DNA from: Natrinema hispanicum
Lineage (GTDB): Archaea > Halobacteriota > Halobacteria > Halobacteriales > Natrialbaceae
Length of the DNA stretch: 64,000 bases
Assembly: GCF_004217335.1 (NCBI RefSeq)
Contig: NZ_SHMP01000006.1
Coordinates: 330,154-394,153 of the forward strand
Reading direction: 5' to 3'
Shown: in pieces, positions 34,785 to 44,351 of the stretch
Layout of the letters: each line of letters opens with the position of its first letter
Numbering within the stretch: position 1 is the first letter of the stretch
The notes under the pieces: model-generated
What the model was told of the DNA's origin: nothing
The model's database searches: none
The model's input: the letters and a program-made list of their open reading frames with translations, nothing else
Position numbers and translations under genes: made by a program

Positions 34785-35792
34785 ATGCACGCAGACGTTC
34801 ATACGTCAGTCACACGAATCGCCGACCTCGAGCACCGTTCGTACGACATCGAATCCCAACCCACGTCGGAGTGGGAGACGGGAGATTACGTCTTCGCCCG
34901 CGTGACCAAACGCCCCAACCCCGGCGTCAGGGTCGAGAACCCACAGGGCCGACGCGTCGAACTGATGGAGGGTGAGACGATCGTCGGCGCGCTGGGGACC
35001 CGTCGCGCGACCCGTGAGCTGGTCGGCAGCTGGCGGGATGTCGGCGACGATGGCCTGTTGAATATCCTGACCGGGGGCGGCGTTCTCGGTCGCGTCACCT
35101 CGGCGTCGCCGTTCAGTAAGTCGCCGGTCGAAGTCGAATACGAGGGCCACGTCGTCGTCGACGACGACATCGCCCGGATGCGCGAGTACGGCCTGACGGC
35201 GACATCGACACCCTCTAACGTGCCGGTCGTCCTCGTCCTCGGCACGAGCATGTCAGCCGGCAAGACCATGACCGGCCGGGTGATCACCCGCGTACTCGTC
35301 GAAAACGGGTACGACGTCGCCGCCTGCAAACTGACGGGCGCGGGCACCTACGGCGACGTGTTGTCGATGGAGGTCGCGGGCGCAGACCCCATCTACGACT
35401 TCGTCGACGCGGGCCTGCCGACGACGGTCGTCCCAGAAGACACCTTCCGAGAGGCTGTCCGGCCTGTCTTCGATCGGCTGCAGGAGTCGGACGTTATCGT
35501 CGCAGAGGTCGGTGCCAGCCCGCTCGAGCCATACAACGGGGAAGCCGTCGTCGACATGCTCGAGGATCACGTCGCGTTCACAGTCCTCTGTGCGTCCGAC
35601 CCCTACGCAGTCGTCGGGATCGAGGAGGCGTTCGGGCACTCGCCCGACCTCGTGGCGGGGATCACGACGAACACGACCGCTGGCGTCGACCTCGTCGAGG
35701 AACTCGTCGACTGTTCGGCACTCAATGTCCAGAACGAGGCGGCCAAGGAACCGCTCGAGGAGTTGCTCCTCGAGGCGCTGGCCGACGCTTAG
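34785..35792 (+). CDS. P-loop NTPase of unknown function
   Basis: A 335-residue protein. The first 130 residues are beta-rich (WETGDYVFARVTKRPNPGVRVENPQGRRVELMEG), then a Rossmann-like ATPase begins with LVLGTSMSAGKTMTG, a clear Walker A. VIVAEVGASPLEPYNGEAV would be the Walker B region. The layout recalls DUF1611/MobB-CobB-type NTPases, some of which sit beside peptidases in amino-acid metabolism, but I cannot assign it. It lies 9 bp after the M20 peptidase, so they are likely one operon; its stop overlaps the rtcB stop on the other strand by 4 bp. Confidence 0.75.
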   Translation: MHADVHTSVTRIADLEHRSYDIESQPTSEWETGDYVFARVTKRPNPGVRVENPQGRRVELMEGETIVGALGTRRATRELVGSWRDVGDDGLLNILTGGGVLGRVTSASPFSKSPVEVEYEGHVVVDDDIARMREYGLTATSTPSNVPVVLVLGTSMSAGKTMTGRVITRVLVENGYDVAACKLTGAGTYGDVLSMEVAGADPIYDFVDAGLPTTVVPEDTFREAVRPVFDRLQESDVIVAEVGASPLEPYNGEAVVDMLEDHVAFTVLCASDPYAVVGIEEAFGHSPDLVAGITTNTTAGVDLVEELVDCSALNVQNEAAKEPLEELLLEALADA

Positions 35793-37249
35793 CCTTTGAT
35801 GTTACAGACGGGGAACGTCCGCGCGACCTTGTCGCCGATGCCCAGTTCGTCCGAGACGCGGACGACCTCGTCGACGTCCTTGTAGACGCCCGGCGCTTCC
35901 TCGGCGACCGTCGCGCCCGACTGGGCCTTGACGTAGATCTGCTCCTGTTCCTCGAGTTCCTGCTGGACGTCGCCGCCCCAGTACTCGTTTTTGGCCTGCG
36001 TGCGGCTCATCAGCCGGCCCGCGCCGTGGGCGGTCGACCCGAACGTGAGATCCATCGAGTTTGCGCCACCCCGAAGGACGTAGCTGCCCGCACCCATGCT
36101 TCCGGGGATGATGATGGGCTGGCCGACGTCCCGGTAGGCTTTCGGCACGTCGGGATGGCCGGCGGGGAACGCTCGCGTCGCGCCCTTGCGGTGGACGTAG
36201 AGTTCGCGCTCCTCGCCGTCGACCGTGTGGGTCTCCTTTTTGGCGATGTTGTGGGCCACGTCGTACAGCAGGTCCATCTCCATGTCCTCCCACGAGCGGT
36301 CGAAGACGCGCTCGAAGACCTGCCGCGTGCGGTGCATGATCAGCTGGCGGTTGACCCACGCGAAGTTGATCGCCGCGTTCATCGCGCCGTAGTAGTCCTC
36401 AGCCAGCTGTGAACCCGCGGGTGCGGCCGCGAGTTCCTTGTCTGGCAACTGGTTCAACAGCCCCTGGTGTTGCTGTTCGATCTTCCGCAGGTAGTCGTTA
36501 CAGGTCTGATGGCCCAGCCCGCGCGAGCCACAGTGGATCAAGACGACGATCTGGTCTTCGGAAAGGCCGAACGCCTCGCCGACCTCGTCGTCGAAGACGT
36601 CGGTCACGCGCTGGACCTCGAGGAAGTGATTCCCCGATCCCAGCGAGCCGATCTGGTTCTTCCCGCGGTCTTTGGCCTTCTGGCTGATCTTCGAGGGATC
36701 AGCACCCTCGCGCATCCCTTCGTCCTCACAGTGGAGCAGGTCGTCCTCGACGGCGTAGTCGTGCTCGAGCGCCCAGTCGACGCCGCGGGCGAGGATCTCG
36801 TCGACGGTGTCGACGCCGGCCTCGACGACTCCGCCGCCGCCGAGTCCCGACGGAATGTTGGCAAAGAGAGAGTCGACGAGTTCCTCCTCGTGACCACGAA
36901 GGTCGTCGTAGGTCAGGTTCGTCCGCATCATCCGGACGCCGCAATTGATGTCGTAGCCGACCGCTCCCGGCGAAATACAACCGTTTTCGGCGTCGAGCGC
37001 ACCCACTCCGCCGACCGGGAAGCCATAGCCCTGATGCCCGTCGGGCATACAGATCGCGTGGTTCGTGATGCCGGGCAGATGGGTCGTGTTTTTGATCTGC
37101 TCTAGGGTCTTGTCCTCCTTGATTTCCTCGAGGAGCGCTTCGCTCGCGAGCACCCGTGCGGGAGCGCGCATGCCGTCTTCCTGGGGAATCTCCCAGACGT
37201 ACTCGCGCACCCGCTCGAGCGTGATGCCGTTTGCGTCGAAGGTGGTCAT
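35789..37249 (-). CDS. rtcB: RNA-splicing ligase RtcB
   Basis: A 486-residue ligase that joins 2',3'-cyclic phosphate and 5'-OH RNA ends, using GTP and manganese, in tRNA splicing. Motifs: MPDGHQGYGFPVGG, VGYDINCGVRMM (metal Cys), SLGSGNHFLEVQ and IHCGSRGLGHQ (metal His), and GSTAHGAGRLMSRTQAKNEYW with the catalytic histidine. MTTFDANGITLE is the start; eight upstream codons are possible. Its helper archease lies 126 bp upstream on the same strand. No intein is present. Confidence 0.96.
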   Translation of the reverse strand: MTTFDANGITLERVREYVWEIPQEDGMRAPARVLASEALLEEIKEDKTLEQIKNTTHLPGITNHAICMPDGHQGYGFPVGGVGALDAENGCISPGAVGYDINCGVRMMRTNLTYDDLRGHEEELVDSLFANIPSGLGGGGVVEAGVDTVDEILARGVDWALEHDYAVEDDLLHCEDEGMREGADPSKISQKAKDRGKNQIGSLGSGNHFLEVQRVTDVFDDEVGEAFGLSEDQIVVLIHCGSRGLGHQTCNDYLRKIEQQHQGLLNQLPDKELAAAPAGSQLAEDYYGAMNAAINFAWVNRQLIMHRTRQVFERVFDRSWEDMEMDLLYDVAHNIAKKETHTVDGEERELYVHRKGATRAFPAGHPDVPKAYRDVGQPIIIPGSMGAGSYVLRGGANSMDLTFGSTAHGAGRLMSRTQAKNEYWGGDVQQELEEQEQIYVKAQSGATVAEEAPGVYKDVDEVVRVSDELGIGDKVARTFPVCNIKG

Positions 37250-37375
37250 ACGCGAACGTCCGTCCGCCGTCAAGAAAGATGTTCGTCTCTCGCATCGCCG
37301 ATCGGCCGCTGGCCTGCGGTTCGGCGTTCCGGGTCGGCGTCTCGAGACGACCCGCCGACTCGATGGAACTGTCGC

Positions 37376-37807
37376 TTAGACGTCGAAGACGACGTACGCT
37401 TCCCAGCCGCCGTCGTCGGTGCGCTCGAGGGACATCTCGGAGTAGGTCACGGCCTTCACTTCGCGGGCGTCGATCTCAGCGAGGGGGACACCACGGGCAC
37501 TGGCCTCGAGCGACCACTCCTCGGTGCCGTCGGCTGACTCGACGTCGATCGAGTCGACGCGGTGGGCGACGGGGAGTTCCGCTCGAACGTCGCGCAGGTA
37601 GATCAGTTCGTCGAGGTAGTCGAACAACAGCGCCTCGCGGCCTTCGGCGGTGACGGACAGCGAAAAGCGCTCACCGCTTTCGGTCGGGATTTCGTCACAG
37701 GAGGCGGCCGCGAGGCCGTCGGCCACCGCGCCGACTGTCGCCTCGAGTGAGTCGCCGGTTGCCGAGACCGCAACGTCGGCCGTGTGGTCGCGCAGTTCGA
37801 ATCCCAT
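37376..37807 (-). CDS. Archease, RtcB activator
   Basis: A 143-residue protein that speeds RtcB guanylylation. FELRDHTADVAVSATGDSLEATVGAVADGL is the diagnostic start and VKAVTYSEMSLERTDDGGWEAYVVFDV the conserved end with the calcium/metal-binding Asp residues. The pairing with rtcB supports the assignment. There is no obvious strong TATA between the two genes, so both may be on one transcript. Confidence 0.95.
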   Translation of the reverse strand: MGFELRDHTADVAVSATGDSLEATVGAVADGLAAASCDEIPTESGERFSLSVTAEGREALLFDYLDELIYLRDVRAELPVAHRVDSIDVESADGTEEWSLEASARGVPLAEIDAREVKAVTYSEMSLERTDDGGWEAYVVFDV

Positions 37808-37993
37808 GGCCCCGTTTCGTCGGCCGACTTTCTATGCCCATCGTTTCGACGTATCGTCAGCAGTGATCATTCGGACATGAGGTATGTGAACTGCCGCCTC
37901 TGGCAGGCTATCGCTGGCTCTGTCGGCCGTGTCTGACGACCCGCACACCGACTGCCGGTGGAATTATATTGACGACGCTGGTAGAGCATAATA

Positions 37994-38470
37994 GTGAGCG
38001 TCAACATCGACAGTCGGGTCGTCGCCCCGGGGAGCGACGATTTGGTCGACGAAGCCTGGCAGCTAAAGGAGGAGATCAATCGTCAGGAAGACGTGCTCAA
38101 GCAGCGGTATGATTTCTTTACTGACGCGTACCGCCGGTCGAAAGTCTACTGTTACGTACAGGACGAGGCCCTCATCGGGTTCGCCGCCGTTCGACGCGAC
38201 GGCTACATTCTCTTTCTGGCAGTCTCCCCGGACCATCGCGGAGAAGGCATTGGGAAGCGACTCATCGCCCACGTCGCGGACGACCACGAGACGATTACGT
38301 GTCACGCCCGGACGAGCAACGAGAACGCGTTGCAGTTCTACGAACACCTCGGCTTCGAGATCAAACGCCGGATCGACAACTACTACGAAGACGGCGGCGA
38401 CGCCTACTACCTGAAACTCGGCTCGGACGTCGGGCTCGCCGATCGCATCTCCGATCTCATCCGGCGCTGA
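37994..38470 (+). CDS. GNAT family N-acetyltransferase
   Basis: A 158-residue acetyltransferase with the acetyl-CoA loop VSPDHRGEGIGKRLIAHV and the C-terminal ALQFYEHLGFE, as in RimI-like protein N-terminal acetylases; the substrate is not known. The start is a GTG at 37994 (VSVNIDSRVV), supported by ATTATATT at 37963-37970, about 27 bp upstream, for a leaderless transcript. It stands alone between archease (divergent) and priS. Confidence 0.88.
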   Translation: MSVNIDSRVVAPGSDDLVDEAWQLKEEINRQEDVLKQRYDFFTDAYRRSKVYCYVQDEALIGFAAVRRDGYILFLAVSPDHRGEGIGKRLIAHVADDHETITCHARTSNENALQFYEHLGFEIKRRIDNYYEDGGDAYYLKLGSDVGLADRISDLIRR

Positions 38471-38551
38471 CACTGACGCGTCCGCCACGCTCCGTCTCGC
38501 AGGGACAGTCCAATACAGTTATACCCGACCCACGATGAGTAGGCGAAGCGT

Positions 38552-39727
38552 ATGGAAGAGCGAACGAGGGCCTATCTTCGCGGGCGATTTCGCGACCACT
38601 ACCGCCGGACGGAAATCACGCCGCCGCCCGCGGCCAACGAACGCGAGTGGGGCTATATTCCCTGGACGGACGGCCCGGACACGACGATGGTCCGCCACCG
38701 TTCGCTGCTCGAGTTAGGCGATCTCTCGGAGTTTCTCGTCCGCAAGCGCCCGCGCCACGTCTACTTCTCCGCGGGGCGCTTTCGCGACCCCGGCGCGAGT
38801 TCGATGCACGAAAAAGATTGGCAATCTGCGGATCTCGTCTTCGACTTGGACGCCGATCACCTGCCGTCGGTCACGCTCGGCGAGGACAGCTACGCCGAGA
38901 TGCTCGCGAAATGTAAGGACGCCCTCGGTCGTCTCCTCGAGTTCCTCGAGGACGACTTCGCCTTCGAGAACCTCGAGATCGTCTTCTCGGGCGGGCGGGG
39001 CTATCACGTCCACGTCCGCGACGAGAACGTGTTGCACCTCGAGCGGGAACACCGTCGCGAGATCGTCGACTACGTCCGCGGCATCGGCCTCGAGTACGAC
39101 GAACTGATCGAGACCGAGACCGTCGCCGGCCTCGGGCGAAAAACACCGACCGAGCGCCGTACCCTCCAGATCGAGGGTGGCTGGGGGGCTCGTATCCACG
39201 ACCACTTCATGGCCTTCATCGACGAGTTGCTCGCAATGGAGGAAGACGCAGCCCTCGAGCGCCTCCAGTCGTTCGACGGTATCGGCGAGGGGAAAGCGAC
39301 GGCGACGCTGAACGCGGCCCGAAACAACCGCGAGGGGCTCGAGGCGGGTAACGTCACCGTCCACACCGCGATCGCACAGTTAGCCGAGCGGTTCGCGAGC
39401 AAAGCCGTCGAGCGGGACAACGCGCCCATCGACGAACCCGTCACGACCGACACGAACCGACTCATCCGGTTGCCGGGCAGTCTCCACGGCGGGAGCGGGC
39501 TGAAAACGGTCCGCCTCGCACGCGACGAAATCGACGATTTCGACCCGCTCGTCGACGCCGTCCCCGAGACCTTTGTCGGCCATGAGATCACCGTCGACGT
39601 CACTGACGGCGGCGAGGTCGAACTTTGTGGAGATAGCTTTACAGTCGCGGAGGGAGACCAAACACTACCCGAGTACGTCGCCGTGTTCCTGATGGCACGC
39701 GGCCGCGCCGAGAAGGAGAAAGAATGA
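38552..39727 (+). CDS. priS: DNA primase small subunit
   Basis: A 391-residue catalytic subunit of archaeal primase. The catalytic acid motif is LVFDLDADHLP and the SGGRGYHVHVRD motif binds the nucleotide. RLIRLPGSLHGGSGLK is the third conserved part. A TATA-like GTTATACCC is about 30 bp before the ATG. Its stop overlaps the Gins51 start by 4 bp; primase and GINS genes are often linked in archaea, which fits a joint role at the fork. Confidence 0.96.
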   Translation: MEERTRAYLRGRFRDHYRRTEITPPPAANEREWGYIPWTDGPDTTMVRHRSLLELGDLSEFLVRKRPRHVYFSAGRFRDPGASSMHEKDWQSADLVFDLDADHLPSVTLGEDSYAEMLAKCKDALGRLLEFLEDDFAFENLEIVFSGGRGYHVHVRDENVLHLEREHRREIVDYVRGIGLEYDELIETETVAGLGRKTPTERRTLQIEGGWGARIHDHFMAFIDELLAMEEDAALERLQSFDGIGEGKATATLNAARNNREGLEAGNVTVHTAIAQLAERFASKAVERDNAPIDEPVTTDTNRLIRLPGSLHGGSGLKTVRLARDEIDDFDPLVDAVPETFVGHEITVDVTDGGEVELCGDSFTVAEGDQTLPEYVAVFLMARGRAEKEKE

Positions 39728-40737
39728 ATTTAGACGAGTTGCGTTCGGTCCAGAGCAAGGAGCGAAAGAAAGACAGCCTTCAGAATCTGCGCCCCTCGTT
39801 CTATCAGGAGGTCGGCGAGTACATCGCCGACTTGGAGGACGAACGCGACCGCGTCGCCGAGCAGGCCGACGACCCCTTTTCCTCGCCCGAAGTCGGTCGG
39901 CTAACCGATGAGATCGAGACCGCCAAAGACGTCGTCGAGGCGATCTACGAGCGCCGCATGGGGAAACTCGTCAAGCAGGCCAGCCTCGCTGCGGCCGGCA
40001 TGGCCGCCGACGACGAGGGGCTGACTGCTGAAGAAGCGGACCTCTTTGACGACCTCGTCGACCGCATCAGCGCGAACAAAAGTCGGGTGCTGGATGTCCT
40101 CGAGGGCGTCGAGGAATCGCCCACGGAAGCCGGAGGCGACACGACCGCGGCGGCTGACGAGTCGACACGCCTCGACTCGCACTCGCCCGAGCCAGCACCC
40201 GACCAGCCGTCTGCTGACGAGTCGACACGCCTCGACTCGCACTCGCCCGAGCCAGCACCCGACCAGCCGTCTGCTGACGACGCCCCACCCATCCCGCCAG
40301 AAGAACCACCGGCAGACAGTGATCCCGCCGCCGGCGAGGATCCAACAGGAGATGCCTCGAGCGGTGTCTCGCCTGCGGACGTCATGGGCGGGGACGGCCC
40401 GCCGATCGGTGGTGCGGACGGAGTCGATGGGGACGCGATGGCCGATTCGGCAGTGGCCAGTCCGTCGCAGTCAGCAGAACGTGAAGATGCTATCGACGGC
40501 GCTGCATCGAACGCTGACACTGCCGACTCGACAGCCGCGGAATCCGACGCTGAGTCGTCTGCTGACAGCGAGGCCGCCACCGTCGATCGGACGACCGTCA
40601 GGATTACCCGCGACATTGGCGAGATCCTCGGCGTCGACGACCGCGAGTACACGCTGACCAGCGACGACATCGTCACGCTGCCGGAGCAAAATGCCGCGCC
40701 GCTCGTCGAACGGGAGGCAGCCGAACGCCTCGAGTAA
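39724..40737 (+). CDS. gins51: Gins51 replication factor with a long acidic linker
   Basis: A 337-residue GINS subunit (Sld5/Psf1-like) of the archaeal CMG helicase. The helical A domain covers about residues 1-135 (LRPSFYQEVGEYIADLEDERDR, AIYERRMGKLVKQASLAAAG); the small beta B domain is at the end (TVRITRDIGEILGVDDREYTLTSDDIVTLP). Between them, about residues 136-290 form a disordered Ala/Asp/Ser/Pro linker. In it, a 20-residue unit (ADESTRLDSHSPEPAPDQPS) occurs twice exactly, from a perfect 60-bp DNA duplication. The linker is longer than in other archaea. Co-translated with priS. Confidence 0.9.
   Translation: MNLDELRSVQSKERKKDSLQNLRPSFYQEVGEYIADLEDERDRVAEQADDPFSSPEVGRLTDEIETAKDVVEAIYERRMGKLVKQASLAAAGMAADDEGLTAEEADLFDDLVDRISANKSRVLDVLEGVEESPTEAGGDTTAAADESTRLDSHSPEPAPDQPSADESTRLDSHSPEPAPDQPSADDAPPIPPEEPPADSDPAAGEDPTGDASSGVSPADVMGGDGPPIGGADGVDGDAMADSAVASPSQSAEREDAIDGAASNADTADSTAAESDAESSADSEAATVDRTTVRITRDIGEILGVDDREYTLTSDDIVTLPEQNAAPLVEREAAERLE
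40153..40280 (+). repeat. Exact 60-bp tandem duplication in gins51
   Basis: Positions 40153-40212 and 40213-40272 are identical, and the next 8 bases (40273-40280) begin a third copy. The reading frame is kept because 60 is a multiple of 3. Identity at the third codon positions shows that the duplication is recent. Confidence 0.97.
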
Positions 40738-40964
40738 CGAGTTGTGACCGCCGGCACTACTGTCGACCACCAGCCAGTGACGACGCGGTCGCGGTGTCTG
40801 GCTCGTTGCTGACAATAATCATGTACGTGTGTTGAATGGATGGCGCTGCTTGTCCAATAGTAGCCACCATATTTTCTTATAACGGGCCGTTTGACCAACT
40901 GTCACAGACATAGTTTCCGGTAGCGAACCATAACGCATACAATAGCCGTCGCTAACTCGGAGGC

Positions 40965-41438
40965 ATGCTTGATGTCGGTGACGAGGCACCACCGTTCGAA
41001 CTGCCAAACCAACACGGCGAGACGGTCAGCCACTCGGATTTCGAGGGCCAACGGCTCGTCGTCTACTTCTATCCCCGCGCCAATACGGACGGGTGTACCA
41101 CCGAGGCCTGCGAGTTCAACGACGTGCTCTCGACGTTTGCAGCCCACGACGCTGCCGTTGTCGGCATCAGTGATGATCCCGTCGACGATCTCGCCGATTT
41201 CGCGGCCGACTACGACCTCGAGTTCGATCTCCTCTCGGACGAGCTCGGCGAAGTCGCGACGCTGTACGAGTCCTACGGCGAGAAACGAATGTTCGGCAAG
41301 ACCTTCGATGGCGTCTTCCGCAACACCTACATCGTCGGTCCCGACGGCCACATCGAGGCCGTTTACGAGGACGTCTCGCCCGAGGGCCACGCAGACGAGG
41401 TGCTAGCGGAGCTCGAGCCGGTCGACGTCGCACACTGA
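40965..41438 (+). CDS. bcp: Peroxiredoxin, Bcp/PrxQ type
   Basis: A 157-residue thiol peroxidase. MLDVGDEAPPFELPNQHGETV is the family start; the peroxidatic Cys and a second Cys 5 residues later (NTDGCTTEACEF) are the usual PrxQ pair. VYFYPRANTDGC and GVFRNTYIVGPDG complete the fold. It reduces peroxides using thioredoxin. The ATG is preceded by CGGAGG. The 227-bp gap before it contains only AT-rich short stretches. Confidence 0.95.
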   Translation: MLDVGDEAPPFELPNQHGETVSHSDFEGQRLVVYFYPRANTDGCTTEACEFNDVLSTFAAHDAAVVGISDDPVDDLADFAADYDLEFDLLSDELGEVATLYESYGEKRMFGKTFDGVFRNTYIVGPDGHIEAVYEDVSPEGHADEVLAELEPVDVAH

Positions 41439-41534
41439 GCGGACGCAACCGTGAACTGAGATATCGACCGCACTGCCGCTGGTCGGTCAGTCGAGCGCTG
41501 CCATTAAAAAACGCGAGCCGCGGACCGCGGCGAC

Positions 41535-41619
41535 TGATACGGTCTGCTGTCCCGATGTCCCGGTGGGACCGCGGTGCGGGTCGCGGCCGGCCGGCACTGA
41601 CTGACAGGAGTCCGTACGA
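41535..41619 (-). mobile_element. Family B element between bcp and cdc48
   Basis: On the minus strand it reads TACGGACTCCTGTCAGTCAG and ends GACAGCAGACCGTA, the best-preserved copy of family B (79 bp, 41538-41616). Flanks are TGA on the plus-left side and CGA on the right, a one-base degraded duplication. The right edge is 5 bp from the cdc48 stop codon (41622-41624). It is in the opposite orientation to the other copies. Confidence 0.75.
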
Positions 41620-41621
41620 CC

Positions 41622-43883
41622 TTACTGGAAGGTCCGACCGAGCTGTTCGTCCTGGGTCGGTTCGGCCTGCTGGAACTCCTCTTCGAGTTCCTCGTAGCGC
41701 TCGCGCGTCTCGGGGCTCACGCTCGGGTTGACCTCCTCGAGTGCGTGCTCGAAGTGTTCTTTGCCGACACGGACGTTGCTGATCGTGTCGTCCATCTCGT
41801 CGGGGTCGACCGAGTTAATGAACTCGCGGCTGGCGGCCATCGACGCCTCACGGCAGACTGCTTCGATGTCGGCACCGACGTAGCCCTCCGTCTCGCTGGC
41901 GAGCCACTCGAGGTCGACCGCGTCGGCCAGCGGTTTGCCGCGGGTGTGAACCTCGAAGATCTTCTTGCGGCCATCCTCGTCGGGGACCGGCACGTGGACG
42001 TGACGGTCGAGTCGGCCGGGCCGGAGCAGGGCGCTGTCGATCAGGTCGGGTCGGTTGGTCGTCGCGATGACGACGACGTCCTCGAGTTCCTCGAGCCCGT
42101 CGAGTTCGGTCAGCAGTTGGGAGACGACGCGTTCGCCGACGCCGGAGTCACCCTGACGCTGGCCGCGTTCGCCCGCGATCGAGTCGATCTCGTCGAAGAA
42201 GATCACGGTCGGGGCGTTCGACCGCGCCTTCTCGAAGACCTCGCGGACGCCCTTCTCGGATTCGCCAACGTACTTGTTCAGCAGTTCGGGGCCCTTGATC
42301 GAGATGAAGTTCGACTGGGCCTCGTTGGCGACGGCCTTTGCGAGCAGGGTCTTCCCAGTGCCCGGCGGGCCGTACATGAGGACGCCCTTGGCGGCCTCCA
42401 TGTCCATTTGCTCGAAGACCTCGGGGTAGTCGAGCGGCCACTGGATCGTCTCGCGCAGGCGCTCTTTGGTGTCTCCCAGGCCGCCCACGTCGTTCCAGGT
42501 GACGTCGGGGACTTCGACGAAGACCTCGCGCAGCGCCGAGGGCTGGATCCCTTTGAGCGCCTCTTTGACGTCGGCCTCGGTCACTTTCAGTGACTCGAGG
42601 ACGTCGGCGTCGATCTCCTCGCTCTCGAGGTCGAGTTCGGGCCGGATGCGACGGAGCGCGTTCATCGCGCTTTCGCGGGCCAGACTCTCGAGGTCGGCAC
42701 CCACGAAGCCGTGGGTGTTCTCGGCGTAGTGCTCGAGATCGATCGACTCCGAGAGGGGCATCCCGCGGGTGTGGACCTGCAGGATCTCCTTGCGGCCTTC
42801 CTTGTCCGGGACGCCGATCTCGATCTCGCGGTCGAAGCGCCCGCCACGGCGCAGCGCGGGGTCGAGTGCGTCGACGCGGTTGGTCGCGCCGATGACGGTG
42901 ACGCGGCCCCGTTCCTCGAGGCCGTCCATCAGGCTGAGCAGCTGGGCGACGACGCGGCGTTCGACGTCACCGCCTGCCTCTTCGCGCTTGGCAGCGATCG
43001 AGTCGAGTTCGTCGATGAAGATGATCGCGGGGGCGTTCTCTTCTGCCTCCTCGAAGACCTCGCGCAGCTGCTCTTCGGACTCGCCGTAGTACTTCGACAT
43101 GATCTCCGGCCCGGAGATCGTCTCGAAGTGGGCGTCGATCTCGTTGGCGACGGCTTTGGCCATCAGGGTCTTCCCGGTGCCCGGCGGGCCGTGCAGGAGG
43201 ACGCCCTTCGGCGGCTCGATACCGAGCTGCTGGAACAGCTCGGGGTGGCGCATCGGCAGCTCGATCATCTCGCGGACCTGATCGAGTTCCTCGTCTAAGC
43301 CGCCGATGTCCTCGTAAGTGACGTTCGGGACGCCTTCGGCCGACGGGCCGCCGCCAGCGCTGACCTGTTCGGCTGGCGTCTCGGAGATCTCGATGCTCGT
43401 CGAGTCCGTGATGACGACGGTGCCCGACGGCGAGGTGCTCGCGATCTTCAGCGGCACCGACTGGCCGGAACTGGCCATCGGCCCGAACGACAGCGAGAAC
43501 GGTACCGTCTGGCCCTCAGTGACGGCCTGGCCGCTTAACTTGTCACGGACGAGTGGCCCGATGTCTCCCCGAATGCGGAGGTTCTGGGGAAGTGCGACGG
43601 TGACCGATTTGGCGGGCTTGACGTCGGCGGGTTCGATGCTGACGGTGTCGTCGATGCCGACGTCGGCCTCCTGTCGGAGGCGGCCGTCGATCCGGACGAT
43701 TCCGCGTCCCTCGTCCTCAGGGTAGCCGGGCCAGACGCGCGCGACGGCCTGTCCGTCACCGTTGCCCGAGATGACGATATAATCGCCGTTCTCGAGGCCG
43801 AGTTCGTTCATCGAGACGCGGTCGATCGCGGCCAGTCCACGGCCCGCGTCTTTCTGTTTGAGTGGTTTGACGGTGATTTTCAT
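41622..43883 (-). CDS. cdc48: Cdc48/VAT AAA+ ATPase
   Basis: A 753-residue unfoldase, the archaeal p97/VAT, which feeds substrates to the proteasome. N-terminal double-psi barrel (about 1-180), then two AAA modules: D1 with [12 protein letters not shown] at 232-239 and [15 protein letters not shown]2 with [17 protein letters not shown] near 505 and [15 protein letters not shown]; arginine fingers GGRFDREIE and PGRLDRHVH are present. A C-terminal tail [24 protein letters not shown] is not HbYX-like. Its ATG overlaps the small Hsp20-like gene by 4 bp, showing that the two work from one transcript. Confidence 0.97.
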   Translation of the reverse strand: MKITVKPLKQKDAGRGLAAIDRVSMNELGLENGDYIVISGNGDGQAVARVWPGYPEDEGRGIVRIDGRLRQEADVGIDDTVSIEPADVKPAKSVTVALPQNLRIRGDIGPLVRDKLSGQAVTEGQTVPFSLSFGPMASSGQSVPLKIASTSPSGTVVITDSTSIEISETPAEQVSAGGGPSAEGVPNVTYEDIGGLDEELDQVREMIELPMRHPELFQQLGIEPPKGVLLHGPPGTGKTLMAKAVANEIDAHFETISGPEIMSKYYGESEEQLREVFEEAEENAPAIIFIDELDSIAAKREEAGGDVERRVVAQLLSLMDGLEERGRVTVIGATNRVDALDPALRRGGRFDREIEIGVPDKEGRKEILQVHTRGMPLSESIDLEHYAENTHGFVGADLESLARESAMNALRRIRPELDLESEEIDADVLESLKVTEADVKEALKGIQPSALREVFVEVPDVTWNDVGGLGDTKERLRETIQWPLDYPEVFEQMDMEAAKGVLMYGPPGTGKTLLAKAVANEAQSNFISIKGPELLNKYVGESEKGVREVFEKARSNAPTVIFFDEIDSIAGERGQRQGDSGVGERVVSQLLTELDGLEELEDVVVIATTNRPDLIDSALLRPGRLDRHVHVPVPDEDGRKKIFEVHTRGKPLADAVDLEWLASETEGYVGADIEAVCREASMAASREFINSVDPDEMDDTISNVRVGKEHFEHALEEVNPSVSPETRERYEELEEEFQQAEPTQDEQLGRTFQ

Positions 43884-44128
43884 CGTTCGTCCTCCAGTTC
43901 GACAGTGAGCACGCCGTTTTTGATAAACGTGTGTGCGCGTTCCACGGTCTCGGGGAGATCGATCTCGTACTGGTCGTCAGCGATGACGATGATGACGGTA
44001 TCGTCGACGACGTCGACTGAGGCCTCAGTCGCCTCGGTACCGAAGTCGACGGCCATCACCGTGGCATCGTCGTACTCGTACCGACGGGCTAACTGCCCCT
44101 CTTCGCGGGTGAATTGTTCGAGACTCAT
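43880..44128 (-). CDS. Small Hsp20-like protein (DUF7127 type) before cdc48
   Basis: An 82-residue protein [30 protein letters not shown] with the alternating beta strands of an alpha-crystallin-like domain: [28 protein letters not shown] and a final [12 protein letters not shown], resembling the GVLT-V strand of Hsp20. It lacks the long N- and C-terminal arms of true small heat shock proteins. It is the first gene of the unit and overlaps cdc48 by 4 bp, so a joint role in handling misfolded proteins is likely. Confidence 0.7.
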   Translation of the reverse strand: MSLEQFTREEGQLARRYEYDDATVMAVDFGTEATEASVDVVDDTVIIVIADDQYEIDLPETVERAHTFIKNGVLTVELEDER

Positions 44129-44159
44129 GCTTTAACTAACCCGAGGTAAGCTCTGGAGG

Positions 44160-44167
44160 TATATAAA
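44160..44167 (-). promoter_or_regulatory. TATA box of the DUF7127-cdc48 unit
   Basis: TATATAAA on the plus strand, TTTATATA as read by the minus strand, is 32-39 bp before the ATG at 44128. This gives a transcript start near 44138-44135 and a leader of roughly 8-10 nt. The strongest TATA match in the area. Confidence 0.7.
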
Positions 44168-44351
44168 CATTCCGGCGACAATCGCAAGACGGGAGCGAAC
44201 CGCCCGAAGAGAGCTCTGTTTGTGGTTCACAGCACGACGCGGCGGTTCCAGTCGACTCAACATAGCTATTGGTGAGACAAAACCTCACTGCTGGTGAACT
44301 CCAGTGAGCGTGGCTCGAGCCTTTATACTCGTTCCGCACGTGTCGTCGCCT

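Noticed and set aside
40153..40280. A CRISPR-like repeat
   Set aside because: The repeat is a direct tandem duplication within a coding frame, without spacers.
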